A DNA stretch of 64,000 nucleotides from Lactiplantibacillus paraplantarum (GTDB taxonomy: Bacteria; Bacillota; Bacilli; Lactobacillales; Lactobacillaceae): positions 2,356,001-2,420,000 of the forward strand of contig NZ_CP032744.1 in the NCBI RefSeq assembly GCF_003641145.1. The letters are read 5' to 3'. The notes beneath the pieces are model-generated. The model saw nothing but the letters and a program-made list of their open reading frames with translations. It did no database searches and was not told where the DNA came from. The translations under genes and the position numbers were made by a program. Each line of letters starts with the position of its first letter. Position 1 is the first letter of the stretch. Of this stretch, positions 20,643 to 29,519 are shown piece after piece.

Positions 20643-21374
20643 TTAGGCCTCCTCAACGGTTGCTAACCGTGCCAATACTTCCTGATAAACACTCGTCAAA
20701 TTACCAAGATTCTTGCGAAAGACATCTTTATCAAGTGATGCCCCGGTTTTTGAATCCACTAATCGACAGCTATCCGGTGAAATTTCATCAGCTAGCAAAA
20801 CTTTACCCGTGGTCGTCAAACCAAATTCGATTTTAAAATCAACGAGTTGCACACCCATTGCCGCAAAAATTGCCGTTAGCCGTTGATTAACCTGCAAGGC
20901 TTGCCGTTTGATTTCAGCCACAGTCGCTGGCGTTGTCACGTTCAACGCTTGGATCTGTGACTCATTAATAAAGGGATCATCTAATTGATCGCTCTTGTAG
21001 AAAAATTCCAGTACCGGTTCAGTGAATTTAGTTAAATGTGGCACTGCAAACTTACGCTCAAAACTCCCTGACGCGGCATTACGAACGACGGTTTCTAGTG
21101 GAATCATCGTAACGCGCCGCAAAAGCTGCACGTAGTCTGAAGGTTGATCAATGAAATGGTTCACAATCCCATGGGCAGCTAGGTCTTTAAAAATCAGACT
21201 TGCAATCTGATTGTTTAAGCGACCTTTCTGCTCAATCGGAACTTTGCGCTTCCCGTTTAAGGCCGTTGCCTGATCCAAATATTCGACCCACAAAATTTCG
21301 GGATCATTAGTGGCATACATCGCTTTGGCTTTACCAGTGTATAGTAGTGCTTTTTTCTCAATTGGAGCTGTCAT
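20643..21374 (-). CDS. purC: SAICAR synthetase
   Basis: 243 residues; ATP-dependent joining of aspartate to CAIR. Typical segments are LYTGKAKAMY, RRVTMIPLETVVRNAASGS, VDFKIEFG and LADEISPDSCRL. ATG behind GGAG, 2 nt after the purK stop. Confidence 0.97.
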   Translation of the reverse strand: MTAPIEKKALLYTGKAKAMYATNDPEILWVEYLDQATALNGKRKVPIEQKGRLNNQIASLIFKDLAAHGIVNHFIDQPSDYVQLLRRVTMIPLETVVRNAASGSFERKFAVPHLTKFTEPVLEFFYKSDQLDDPFINESQIQALNVTTPATVAEIKRQALQVNQRLTAIFAAMGVQLVDFKIEFGLTTTGKVLLADEISPDSCRLVDSKTGASLDKDVFRKNLGNLTSVYQEVLARLATVEEA

Positions 21375-21376
21375 GA

Positions 21377-22507
21377 TTATTGTTCTCCTTTCAAACTTGC
21401 CAGTGCTGCTAATGCCGCATCAATATCGTGATTTAAAACGGTCACGTGGCCCATCTTGCGTTGTGGCTTAATGTCAGCCTTCCCGTAATCATGAAAATGC
21501 CACTCTGGATGATTGATCAACTGTTGCCGTGCCAATGTCAAGTCCGCGCCTAACAGGTTGCGCATTACCGCTGGACTTGTCTGAGTGATGGCTGGAATCG
21601 GCAAACCGCAAATACTTCGAATATGGGCTTCAAATTGTGAGATATTGCAGGCCTCAATCGTATAGTGTCCCGAATTATGGGGCCGCGGCGCTAACTCGTT
21701 GACTAATAAGGTATCATCCGGTAGTACAAAGAATTCAATTCCTAAAACGCCCCGTAGTTGTAAAGCCTCCGCGATAGACACCGCAATTTTGCGCGCGGCA
21801 GCATGAACACTAGGACGAACGTTGGCCGGTGCAATCGTTGTGTGTAAAATGTGATGTTGGTGTTGGTTCTCGACTAATGGAAAGGGTGTCACCACACCAG
21901 CAGCGCTGCGCGTCACCATCATTGAAACTTCTGTTCGAAATTCCTGGCGGGCTTCTAAGATACATGGTTGTGCCAACAGTGCGTGGGCCGCATCCGTCAC
22001 CGTGGTCGTTGCTAAATCCGTCTGTCCGTGACCATCATAACCACCCGCCGCTGTTTTAAGAATCGCCGGGGTACCGACACGATTAAGGGCATAGTTCAAT
22101 GACTGTAAATCTGTCACTGGTGCAAACGGGGTAACCGGAATGCCATGATCATGAAGAAATTGCTTCTCATTAAGTCGGTCCCCAGTAATATGAAGTAAGG
22201 CGGTTCCCTGTGGCAACTGCGCGTAGGCTTGGGCGGCAACTAGTGCGGCTTCATCAACATTTTCAAACTCATAAGTTAAGACATCACTACGTCGTGCTAA
22301 ATCTAATAACGCCGCTTGATCGTCATAAGCAGCCACAATTTGAAAATCAGCAACTTGGGCAGCCGGTGCTTTAGGCATCGGGTCGAGAACTCCCACATGA
22401 TAACCCATCGCTTTAGCACTAAGCGTCATCATCTGACCAAGCTGGCCACCACCAACGATGCCAATCGTTGCCGGTGGTAAGATGGCGTTCTTAAAATTGA
22501 CGTTCAC
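21377..22507 (-). CDS. purK: N5-CAIR synthetase (AIR carboxylase, ATPase subunit)
   Basis: About 376 residues, ATP-grasp enzyme making N5-CAIR from AIR and bicarbonate. [13 protein letters not shown] and [19 protein letters not shown] are diagnostic. The open frame extends upstream, but GTG at 22507 follows GGAGG and overlaps the end of purE, giving a normal N-terminus. Confidence 0.96.
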   Translation of the reverse strand: MNVNFKNAILPPATIGIVGGGQLGQMMTLSAKAMGYHVGVLDPMPKAPAAQVADFQIVAAYDDQAALLDLARRSDVLTYEFENVDEAALVAAQAYAQLPQGTALLHITGDRLNEKQFLHDHGIPVTPFAPVTDLQSLNYALNRVGTPAILKTAAGGYDGHGQTDLATTTVTDAAHALLAQPCILEARQEFRTEVSMMVTRSAAGVVTPFPLVENQHQHHILHTTIAPANVRPSVHAAARKIAVSIAEALQLRGVLGIEFFVLPDDTLLVNELAPRPHNSGHYTIEACNISQFEAHIRSICGLPIPAITQTSPAVMRNLLGADLTLARQQLINHPEWHFHDYGKADIKPQRKMGHVTVLNHDIDAALAALASLKGEQ

Positions 22508-22973
22508 TTTGTTCAGCCTCCTGACGTTGCCGCATACGGAAATCACCAATAGCCTGTTGTACCTCAGGCTCACGTAAACCAATAATTTGGGCAGCCATTA
22601 GGGCAGCATTCTTAGCTCCAGCTTCCCCGATCGCCATGGTCGCGACAGGAACTCCCGCCGGCATTTGGACAATCGACAATAATGAATCGACCCCGTTCAA
22701 CGTATGCGTCTTAATGGGGACACCAATTACTGGTAATAGCGTATTGGCGGCTAACATTCCTGGTAAATGGGCGGCACCACCCGCTCCCGCAATAATCACT
22801 TGAATACCGCGCACTGCTGCTTGTTCACCATAAGACTGTAAGGTCTGGGGCATTCGGTGCGCTGAAATTATGTGCCGCTCATAAGATACCCCTAGCGCTG
22901 TCAACTGTTCTGCCGCTAATTGCATGGTTGGCCAATCGGAAATTGACCCCATTATCAAACCAACTTTCGCCAT
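22491..22973 (-). CDS. purE: N5-CAIR mutase
   Basis: 160 residues, class I PurE, converting N5-CAIR to [20 protein letters not shown] and [11 protein letters not shown] mark the active site. It is the first gene of the operon, with ATG at 22973 behind GAGGG; a GTG one codon upstream is less likely. Confidence 0.97.
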   Translation of the reverse strand: MAKVGLIMGSISDWPTMQLAAEQLTALGVSYERHIISAHRMPQTLQSYGEQAAVRGIQVIIAGAGGAAHLPGMLAANTLLPVIGVPIKTHTLNGVDSLLSIVQMPAGVPVATMAIGEAGAKNAALMAAQIIGLREPEVQQAIGDFRMRQRQEAEQSERQF

Positions 22974-23003
22974 CACGATCCCTCTTTCTCTGTTTTCACC
23001 ATT

Positions 23004-23032
23004 AGTTTAGCAACCAGCCGCCTCACTGTCAA
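23004..23032 (-). promoter_or_regulatory. Promoter of the pur operon
   Basis: On the minus strand TTGACA (23032-23027), 17 nt, TAAACT (23009-23004). The predicted start of transcription near 22997 leaves a leader of about 25 nt before purE, too short for a riboswitch. Confidence 0.75.
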
Positions 23033-23067
23033 CGAATTTCTTAACTTTATTGATTAATTAACATTTT

Positions 23068-23080
23068 AATGTTCGTGTTT
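23068..23080 (-). promoter_or_regulatory. PurBox-like PurR site
   Basis: The minus strand reads AAACACGAACATT, one mismatch from the lactic-acid-bacterial PurBox AWWWCCGAACWWT. It is centred about 77 nt upstream of the predicted transcription start, close to the spacing known for PurR-activated genes in Lactococcus. Inferred, not proven. Confidence 0.55.
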
Positions 23081-23241
23081 TTAAAATAAACAAGTTGACT
23101 AATATTACTTTAGATTTTGACCAAACGCTCAATATTAGCAATCGATTCACTACTATTCATCACTAATTAACATTTATGAATGGCCATCATCATAATATTA
23201 TTTATATCTAAATTACCGAATAATTGACTTAACCACAAAAA

Positions 23242-23277
23242 AAGAAGCTTTGAGAACATCAATCCTCAAAGCTTCTT
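23242..23277 (-). terminator. Terminator after the flavin-reductase genes
   Basis: AAGAAGCTTTGAG pairs exactly with CTCAAAGCTTCTT. On the minus strand the stem runs into seven T. Confidence 0.9.
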
Positions 23278-23295
23278 GGTTAAGAACTTGCTTGA

Positions 23296-24621
23296 CTATT
23301 TAGCTGAAGCGCCAGAAACACTGTCAACTTCAGGTGTTGCCGGCTTTGTTGGTGGTACCGGCGCTGCTTCGGTGTCGGCCGATGCACCCGATACATCGTC
23401 AACAGCTGGTTCTACATCCGTGTCTACTGATGCCCCAGAGACATCATCAGGCTTTGGTGTTTTGGTTTTTGACGATGCCCCCGAAACGGCATCCGTCTTA
23501 GCATCTGGATCAGGCGCTAACATCTGCCCAGTCTGCTTCAGGTAATACTTAACAATTGGTAATAGGTCCAGTACAAACTCGTTAATGCCTTTGTATTCGC
23601 CCTTATCATCATGTAAGGCTTGGTAATAGTGCATCACATATTTATTAGGAATACCAGGTACCGGTAACTTAAAGAGATCGGTTTCACCTGTCCGTAACAT
23701 ATGGACGGCCCGTTTAACACCTGGAACAGCCCGTTTTGGATGACAATCAGCTAATGGGTTGCCGGCTTGTGCTGGTGTCCGTGAAGCCAGCATCTTATCG
23801 CCATCCATTTGGTGATTATAGTATAAGAACTGATTGTTGGCGTCGGCATAAGTCAATTCCATTGGCATCGAATTTAAGAACCAATTTAATTGCTTAACCG
23901 TCAGTACGCCCCGGTCTAGCTTGACGTAATCGTCACCTTCAGCCGCATGGGTCTTAGCAGCCGCTTGTTCAACCCAATCAGCAGCATGCATATCAACACC
24001 TTTAATGGTCGTCTCAACTTCGCCCTTAGCTTCAAGATCTTCATTTTTCCAATCATCAGCATGGGCTTCTGCGTCCATCGCATTGACCATCTTTACAAAC
24101 TTCAGGAACTTACCTAACGTTTCTTGTAAAAATGACACAGTTCGTGGATCCTTTAAATTATTCTGATCATCAAAGGCCTGCTTAACTTCACCAAGCAAGA
24201 ACTCATTTCCAGGCATTACAACCGCATCGACACCAGGTGATTCCAAAATTTGGCGTAAATTTAACTGGGCCCGCGAAGAACCTTGATCATAATAAGAAGC
24301 CCCTACGATCAATACTGGTTTGCCAGACATTGGATGAATCTTGAACGATAGCCATTCGATCACGCTCTTCAAAGCGGCCGTAATCGTGTGATTATGTTCC
24401 GGTGTGGCAATAATAACGCCGTCCGCCTGCATAATTTTCCGCTTCAGATATTGAACTGCTTCGCCTTCTGTTTGATCGTCACTCTGATTAAACATGGGCA
24501 CGTCTTGAATATCCAAGATTTCAATGTCAACCATGTCACTAAAATGATTAGCAATGAACTTTAATAATAATCGGTTATAAGACTTATCTTCAATTGAACC
24601 TGCAATTCCAACTAATTTCAT
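23296..24621 (-). CDS. NADPH-dependent FMN reductase fused to a PAS-like domain and a four-motif flavinylation-like tail
   Basis: A 441-residue cytoplasmic protein without signal peptide. Residues 1-190 are an FMN_red flavodoxin fold (VGIAGSIEDKSYNR, TPEHNHTITAALKSVIEWLS). Residues ~225-370 resemble the PAS-like C-terminal domain of DUF438 proteins (ELTYADANNQFLYYN, CHPKRAVPGV). The tail is Pro/Asp/Thr-rich with four D-x-V-S-G-A-S motifs at 377-383, 392-398, 408-414 and 433-439. These match the ApbE flavin-transferase target pattern D-x-x-S/T-G-A-S/T, whose last residue carries FMN. No ApbE gene lies in the window. It follows another FMN reductase by 15 nt. Confidence 0.85.
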   Translation of the reverse strand: MKLVGIAGSIEDKSYNRLLLKFIANHFSDMVDIEILDIQDVPMFNQSDDQTEGEAVQYLKRKIMQADGVIIATPEHNHTITAALKSVIEWLSFKIHPMSGKPVLIVGASYYDQGSSRAQLNLRQILESPGVDAVVMPGNEFLLGEVKQAFDDQNNLKDPRTVSFLQETLGKFLKFVKMVNAMDAEAHADDWKNEDLEAKGEVETTIKGVDMHAADWVEQAAAKTHAAEGDDYVKLDRGVLTVKQLNWFLNSMPMELTYADANNQFLYYNHQMDGDKMLASRTPAQAGNPLADCHPKRAVPGVKRAVHMLRTGETDLFKLPVPGIPNKYVMHYYQALHDDKGEYKGINEFVLDLLPIVKYYLKQTGQMLAPDPDAKTDAVSGASSKTKTPKPDDVSGASVDTDVEPAVDDVSGASADTEAAPVPPTKPATPEVDSVSGASAK

Positions 24622-24636
24622 TCGTCGTCGCCCTCT

Positions 24637-25245
24637 CTATAATTTTTCCCAGTCCATATCGCGAACTTCTTGATGCGTCGTTGCGTTAGCATGCTTTAAT
24701 TTCTTCGTAATTGCTACAAAAACTTGAAAATCAGCAAACAAACCATCTAGCTTAGCAACTTTTTGTTCATCGGTTAGGTTCCCCTCATCATCGAAAGCCT
24801 GTAACGAATGGCCTAACATAAATTCTGAGCTCGGCATGATCCGTGCACGCAATTCTGGTGAATCCAAGACTTGCCGAAGATGGGCCTGGGCCCGTGAAGT
24901 TCCCAACGCGCCATACGACGCACCAATAATCATCACCGGTTTATCAACAAAAGGCTGAATATGAAATGAGAGCCACTCCAAGGCGTTCATTAAAACGGCC
25001 GGGGCTGAATGGTCATACTCTGGTGTGCTGATAATCACCCCATCCGCTTGTTCGATCTTATCGGCCATCATTTGGGCCTGTTCTGGAATTTGACGATTTT
25101 CTGGCTTATTAAAGATTGGCAACCCTTTAATTTCCATTAACTCAATTTCTGCTTGATCCGCATAGTGGGCTTGCATGTATTGCAATAACTTACGGTTAGT
25201 CGATTGATCTGAATTAGTTCCAACCATCGCGATAAACTTGTGCAT
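24637..25245 (-). CDS. NADPH-dependent FMN reductase
   Basis: About 202 residues, flavodoxin-like. The FMN-loop motif STPEYDHSAPAVLMNALEWLS and the N-terminal FIAMVGTNSDQSTNR are typical of the NADPH-dependent FMN/quinone reductase family. ATG at 25245 follows AAGGAG; a TTG three codons upstream is less likely. It is clearly related to the first domain of the next gene, so the pair probably arose by duplication and forms one transcription unit. Confidence 0.9.
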   Translation of the reverse strand: MHKFIAMVGTNSDQSTNRKLLQYMQAHYADQAEIELMEIKGLPIFNKPENRQIPEQAQMMADKIEQADGVIISTPEYDHSAPAVLMNALEWLSFHIQPFVDKPVMIIGASYGALGTSRAQAHLRQVLDSPELRARIMPSSEFMLGHSLQAFDDEGNLTDEQKVAKLDGLFADFQVFVAITKKLKHANATTHQEVRDMDWEKL

Positions 25246-25480
25246 TAAAAACAACTCCTTCTTATAATCAAATAGTCAAATATTATATAATTTCTAAATT
25301 AATAACTATATTGTAATGGATTTCACTAGAGAAAGCAAAACAATTTTAAGCGCTTTCAACTTTATTTAATAACTAACTGAATTAGCTTAAGACAAGTCGC
25401 CACACTCCATTAAGCAAATCCAGTCCGCCCGTTCTATTTTCATGCAACTATCATCGTTAATAGCCATTTTCACAATCTCG

Positions 25481-26488
25481 CTAAGCAACGATTAAATCAA
25501 TTAATTCGGCTGAATTAATATGGCCGAAATAGGCCGTTAAATCAAGGGGGGCTAGTGCCGCCGTAATTGCTTGACGTTCATATTTCACACCAGTCAGTCG
25601 CTCAATGACTGGTGTGATTGGTTTTGCACCAAAGAAATCACCATAAATCGTAACCGTCTTAATCCGTCCAGCATCGACGTTAAGCTGAAACTCAACCGTA
25701 CCGGCATCAAAGTGCCGCCGCTGCTTGACGGTAAACGCTGGTGATTGGCCATAAATCCAATTCCAGTTCTTGAAATATCGCTGATTTAATTCCGCCACGC
25801 CTGCCAAAGCGACATCATCTAACGGATACGACTTAGCTTGACTTAAATCAGCCACACCCAAGATTTCACGGGCTAACGTATCTCGAAAAGCTTCGATCGT
25901 TAAGTGTTGGTATGCTGGCGCCATGTAAGGTTTTAAGTTCGTAACCCGACTCCGAACTGATTTGATCCCCTTGGAAGCTAGTTTGTCCGTGGGCACCGTC
26001 AGTGCTTGAGCAATCTGCGTTTGGTCAACATCATACATCAGAGTCCCATGGGAAAACATTCGGCCATTCTCAACGTGCATCGCGTTACCCGAGAATTTCT
26101 TGCCATCAATCAATAAGTCGTTACGACCGCTCATCATCGCATTGGTGGCCCCCATGGCATGCAAGGCCTTTAAGACCGGTGCTGTGAATCGCTTAAAGTT
26201 ACCAAAACCGTCCCCATCATCCTTAGTGATAAAACTAAAACTAACATTACCAAGATCATCATATACAGCACCACCACCAGAAGTTCGCCGTGTCAACGTA
26301 ATGTGGTGCTGATCGACATAGTCCTGATTGATTTCCGCCTTAACATTCTGATAACGACCAACAATAATGCAAGGATCATTAATGTAAAAATACAAAATTG
26401 GCTCGGTTAAATCAGCGTGTTCCATCAAATACGTCTCAATAGCCAGGTTTGTTCGAATGTCATGACTGGAACTAGCAAGATAGCGCAT
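25481..26488 (-). CDS. lplA: Lipoate-protein ligase A
   Basis: About 335 residues. It activates lipoate with ATP and transfers it to the E2 or GcvH lipoyl domain. The lipoate-binding motif RRTSGGGAVYDDLGN is present, together with GRYQNVKAEIN and DLLIDGKKFSGNAMH, and the C-terminal accessory domain is complete. ATG at 26488 behind AGGAA. It is a few nt after the tyrosine-phosphatase gene, so they are probably co-transcribed. Confidence 0.93.
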   Translation of the reverse strand: MRYLASSSHDIRTNLAIETYLMEHADLTEPILYFYINDPCIIVGRYQNVKAEINQDYVDQHHITLTRRTSGGGAVYDDLGNVSFSFITKDDGDGFGNFKRFTAPVLKALHAMGATNAMMSGRNDLLIDGKKFSGNAMHVENGRMFSHGTLMYDVDQTQIAQALTVPTDKLASKGIKSVRSRVTNLKPYMAPAYQHLTIEAFRDTLAREILGVADLSQAKSYPLDDVALAGVAELNQRYFKNWNWIYGQSPAFTVKQRRHFDAGTVEFQLNVDAGRIKTVTIYGDFFGAKPITPVIERLTGVKYERQAITAALAPLDLTAYFGHINSAELIDLIVA

Positions 26489-26499
26489 TGTCACACTTC

Positions 26500-27291
26500 C
26501 TATTCTAAATAGATCCGTTGTAAATCATTGATTTCATTATTAGTTAATTTAAGTTCTGTGTGTAAATAATGATTCAAGTTGCCTGATTGCCGTTTGATTT
26601 CAGTCATGGCCGCATCTAAATAGGCTGCATCAACCGACCACAGTGCCCGAATACTGTCAACCGTTGCTGCTGAAGCGCCCTGTGCCCGCGCGTCCATAAC
26701 TGCCCCGTTGATTCGACCAATTGAAGCTTGATTTGTTAGCAGGTAATCCTGCTTGATCGTCTTAAAGTCAACCCCTAGCGCTGTCAATAAGTAAACTGCG
26801 CCCATTCCGGTCCGATCCTTCCCCGCTGTACAGTGAAATAGCAACGTTGAATCAGGTCGATCATTGGCCAGTAAATTATCGAAGAAGCGCCGATATTCAT
26901 CTTTGGCATGTTGCTCGTTGGCCACCATCCGATAAACTTTTAGCATGTGTTCAAACCCACTATCCGGATGTTTTTCCAAATTAGCCGTCATCTTGTCAGT
27001 ACCATCTGAATTAAGCGTTTCGTCAACATTAAACACGGGTGCGTACACGTACTTAGCACTGCCAGGAATCCGATCAGGAGCGTCCAGAACTTCTTGTGGT
27101 GAACGAAAATCGATATCGTAGCGGACACCGTAATCACCTAACAAAGCTTGTCCAGCGGGCGTTAATTGGTCAAGTCCCCCCGTTCGAATAACTTTATGCC
27201 ATTTAATTTGTCGGCCATCTTTAGTCGAGTAGCCACCGAGTTCACGGAAATTAATACCGCCTGGAACAGTTAATACACGTTGATTTGTCAT
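26500..27291 (-). CDS. Tyrosine-protein phosphatase (PTP-like, Y_phosphatase3 family)
   Basis: About 263 residues. The active-site loop HCTAGKDRTGMG holds the catalytic Cys and Arg, and the general-acid side is likely in the RSPQEVLDAPDRIP segment. The N-terminal GGINFRELGGY is typical of this bacterial family (LipA/PtpB-like phosphatases). ATG at 27291 follows AGGTGG. It may act on phosphotyrosine proteins or phosphoinositides; the substrate is not indicated. Confidence 0.9.
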   Translation of the reverse strand: MTNQRVLTVPGGINFRELGGYSTKDGRQIKWHKVIRTGGLDQLTPAGQALLGDYGVRYDIDFRSPQEVLDAPDRIPGSAKYVYAPVFNVDETLNSDGTDKMTANLEKHPDSGFEHMLKVYRMVANEQHAKDEYRRFFDNLLANDRPDSTLLFHCTAGKDRTGMGAVYLLTALGVDFKTIKQDYLLTNQASIGRINGAVMDARAQGASAATVDSIRALWSVDAAYLDAAMTEIKRQSGNLNHYLHTELKLTNNEINDLQRIYLE

Positions 27292-27333
27292 TGTTGAAGC
27301 CACCTATCTGTTAACTTTTCAACTTCTATTCTA

Positions 27334-27376
27334 ACATTATCGGTCAGTTTAAAGGTGCGTCAATTACCGAATAATT
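27334..27376 (-). promoter_or_regulatory. Promoter of the phosphatase-lplA unit with adjacent 15-bp box
   Basis: Minus strand TTGACG (27363-27358), 18 nt, TAATGT (27339-27334). The 15-mer AATTACCGAATAATT lies at 27362-27376 against the -35 box. The same 15-mer occurs at 23211-23225. Confidence 0.45.
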
Positions 27377-27927
27377 ATCGACGCCGGGTGTCAGGTATTA
27401 ACGATAATTAAAACATTTCGTTCTCAGGATTTCTGTTCGTCAGTATTGGCACTATTCTGCTTTCCAAGACTGGGGGACCATCGCCGACATCGAGCTGCCT
27501 GTTTTTAAACTTAGGCACTGGCTTATTTTAATCAGGACTTATGGCTGATTAACGCGTATAACGCGTTCTTATCTTTATTGCCCTAATCAGCCAGCATACG
27601 CCATCCTATCATCCTATCAATGGGTGTTATAATGTAAGTTGCATGGATAACTGTCTTATACTGACGATAGCCTCGTATGTAATTTCCGTCAAACATTGCC
27701 GGAAGCTCGCGGATCAGGTTGCTGTTCGTCGATAGCCGTCAGCGCTTGGCTAACGGCTATCAAACCGGTTCTGAATGACCGCTTTCAACGAGGCTCAGCC
27801 GATTGTCACTGACTTGTAACCGGCAACACTGTAACTACTATGAGCGTCACCAATTATCAGCAGGTGTCCTAACTAGTTTCAACTATTTTAAATTCAATAA
27901 CATCAATAATAAACGGAGGATCTTTCG
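27377..27927. other. Intergenic region with a hairpin, no gene seen
   Basis: There is a perfect 9-bp inverted repeat, GATAGCCGT (27731-27739) with ACGGCTATC (27753-27761), and a TATAAT at about 27628. The ribosome site GGAGG precedes the carbonic-anhydrase gene. No open frame of note, tRNA or known riboswitch was recognised. Confidence 0.4.
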
Positions 27928-28563
27928 ATGACATTTGATTATGCACATCAAACTGACTGGCCAATGATCAGTGGCCAGCATCAATCACCAATTGACATTC
28001 AGACTAAAACTGCTCAAGAATCACAACTATCCGCTATCAGCTGGCGAGGACTCTACCAGGCACAAGCAATCACTGGTGAAGCTACTACATTGAAGGCTAG
28101 TGGCATTGGTGCCGCCTATTTGAATGATCGCGACTTCGCCTTTCAACAAATTCACTTTCACACACCCGCAGAACATCTTATTGATGGTCAGGCCGCACCA
28201 ATTGAATGGCACCTCGTTCATCAAAGTGCCACCGGTCAATTAGCCGTTGTAGCCGTTTTCGGACGCATTGGCAAGCCTAATTCCAGTTTGCAAGGCTTGC
28301 TTGACCAATTGACGCCCCAAGCGAGTCACAAGCTAGCTGCCCCCGTTAACTTAACTGAACTTTTGCCCGATACCGGAACGGTCTATCACTACTTAGGATC
28401 ATTAACGACCCCGCCACTAAGTGAAACGGTTGAATGGTATGTCTGTGCTGATACTGTGATGATTGGTGAACAACAACTAGCAACTTATCAGCAATTATTT
28501 ACAGCGAATAATCGCGCACTGCAACCATTAAATGACCGGCCAATCATCGCTGAACGCTTCTAA
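27928..28563 (+). CDS. Alpha-type carbonic anhydrase
   Basis: A 211-residue alpha-carbonic anhydrase interconverting CO2 and bicarbonate. The zinc ligands are in HFHTPAEH and EWHLVH; QSPIDI and LTTPPLSETVEWYV are also family marks. Unlike most bacterial alpha enzymes it has no signal peptide, so it is predicted cytosolic and would supply bicarbonate for carboxylations such as PurK. ATG behind GGAGG. Confidence 0.93.
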   Translation: MTFDYAHQTDWPMISGQHQSPIDIQTKTAQESQLSAISWRGLYQAQAITGEATTLKASGIGAAYLNDRDFAFQQIHFHTPAEHLIDGQAAPIEWHLVHQSATGQLAVVAVFGRIGKPNSSLQGLLDQLTPQASHKLAAPVNLTELLPDTGTVYHYLGSLTTPPLSETVEWYVCADTVMIGEQQLATYQQLFTANNRALQPLNDRPIIAERF

Positions 28564-28586
28564 ATAATTTCTAATGGGGTGAGTTG

Positions 28587-29396
28587 ATGCCTAAAAAAGT
28601 AATATGGGGGTTAATTGCCAGTGGCTTATTTTTATTATTAATCATTGGTTTGGGGCTAACAACCCAAATTCACCAAGATGAAACCAGCCACGTATTAACC
28701 ACCCAAAAACGACCATTAATTATGATTGCTGGCAGTAGTAGTCGGCGTACTGACTTCGATGATATTGTACGTTCGCTCAATGCGCAACAGCGTCACCCAC
28801 TAATCACTCTGACCGTTACTGCGAATCAGCAACTACAATTCAAGGAAAAGCGGGTCGAAAATACTAATATTAACGACGCGATTATCGTGATCTTTTTCGA
28901 AAATAGTGCCGATTCAGCAGAAAACATTATGACTCAAACAGACGGTTTAGCTAAAGCCATTCAGTACTTACAACGTCACCAACATCTTAAAACAGCTAAC
29001 GCCCTAGGGTATTCGAATGGTGGCTTAATTTGGAGCCGTTATTTAGCTGGCTTAAGCACCTCGAAACCATTGGCAATTCACGATTTGATGCTAATTGGCA
29101 CACCATTTTTAGGTATTGATGCTGAGCACCCAGATAAAACCCTCTATACACCGCTTCTCAAGCACAAAGATCAGTTCAAGAAACTACACGCTGTGATTAA
29201 CGTTGCTGGTGACACCGGGAATGGTGATGATGACATTGTACCGCTTAGTAGTGTGAATGCTGGTGGCGATTTATTTATGAATAACGTGACCCGCTATACC
29301 GCCATGACCGTCAACCAAAAATCAATCAGTCACGGTGATTTGCTCCACGAGGCTTACGTGGCACGGTTGATTCGGCAAAATCTGATCAACCAATAA
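28587..29396 (+). CDS. Membrane-anchored DUF915 alpha/beta hydrolase
   Basis: About 269 residues with an N-terminal membrane helix (roughly residues 6-27), then an alpha/beta-hydrolase domain facing outside. The nucleophile elbow is GYSNGG; a likely Asp is in DDDIVPLSS and a His in ISHGDLLHE. DUF915 proteins are cell-surface hydrolases common in lactobacilli, with unknown substrate. ATG at 28587 follows GGGGTGAG. Confidence 0.87.
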   Translation: MPKKVIWGLIASGLFLLLIIGLGLTTQIHQDETSHVLTTQKRPLIMIAGSSSRRTDFDDIVRSLNAQQRHPLITLTVTANQQLQFKEKRVENTNINDAIIVIFFENSADSAENIMTQTDGLAKAIQYLQRHQHLKTANALGYSNGGLIWSRYLAGLSTSKPLAIHDLMLIGTPFLGIDAEHPDKTLYTPLLKHKDQFKKLHAVINVAGDTGNGDDDIVPLSSVNAGGDLFMNNVTRYTAMTVNQKSISHGDLLHEAYVARLIRQNLINQ

Positions 29397-29463
29397 TACA
29401 ATCACATCGTAAACGATAATACTCATCTAATAAAAATAGCTTATCCCTACTTGGGATATACTA

Positions 29464-29512
29464 CCCCTTAGGTACACAGATTAAATAATAAAAAATCTGT
29501 GTACCTAAGGGG
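29464..29512 (+). terminator. Hairpin at the left end of the IS
   Basis: CCCCTTAGGTACACAGATT pairs with AATCTGTGTACCTAAGGGG. It would stop or silence read-in transcription of the transposase, a common IS device. Confidence 0.6.
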
Positions 29513-29519
29513 TTTTTGT

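Noticed and set aside
23276..23545. Plus-strand open frame of 89 codons rich in Ser/Thr/Ala
   Set aside because: It is the antisense of the repeated D-x-V-S-G-A-S tail of the minus-strand flavin reductase; the low complexity explains the open frame, and it has no ribosome site.
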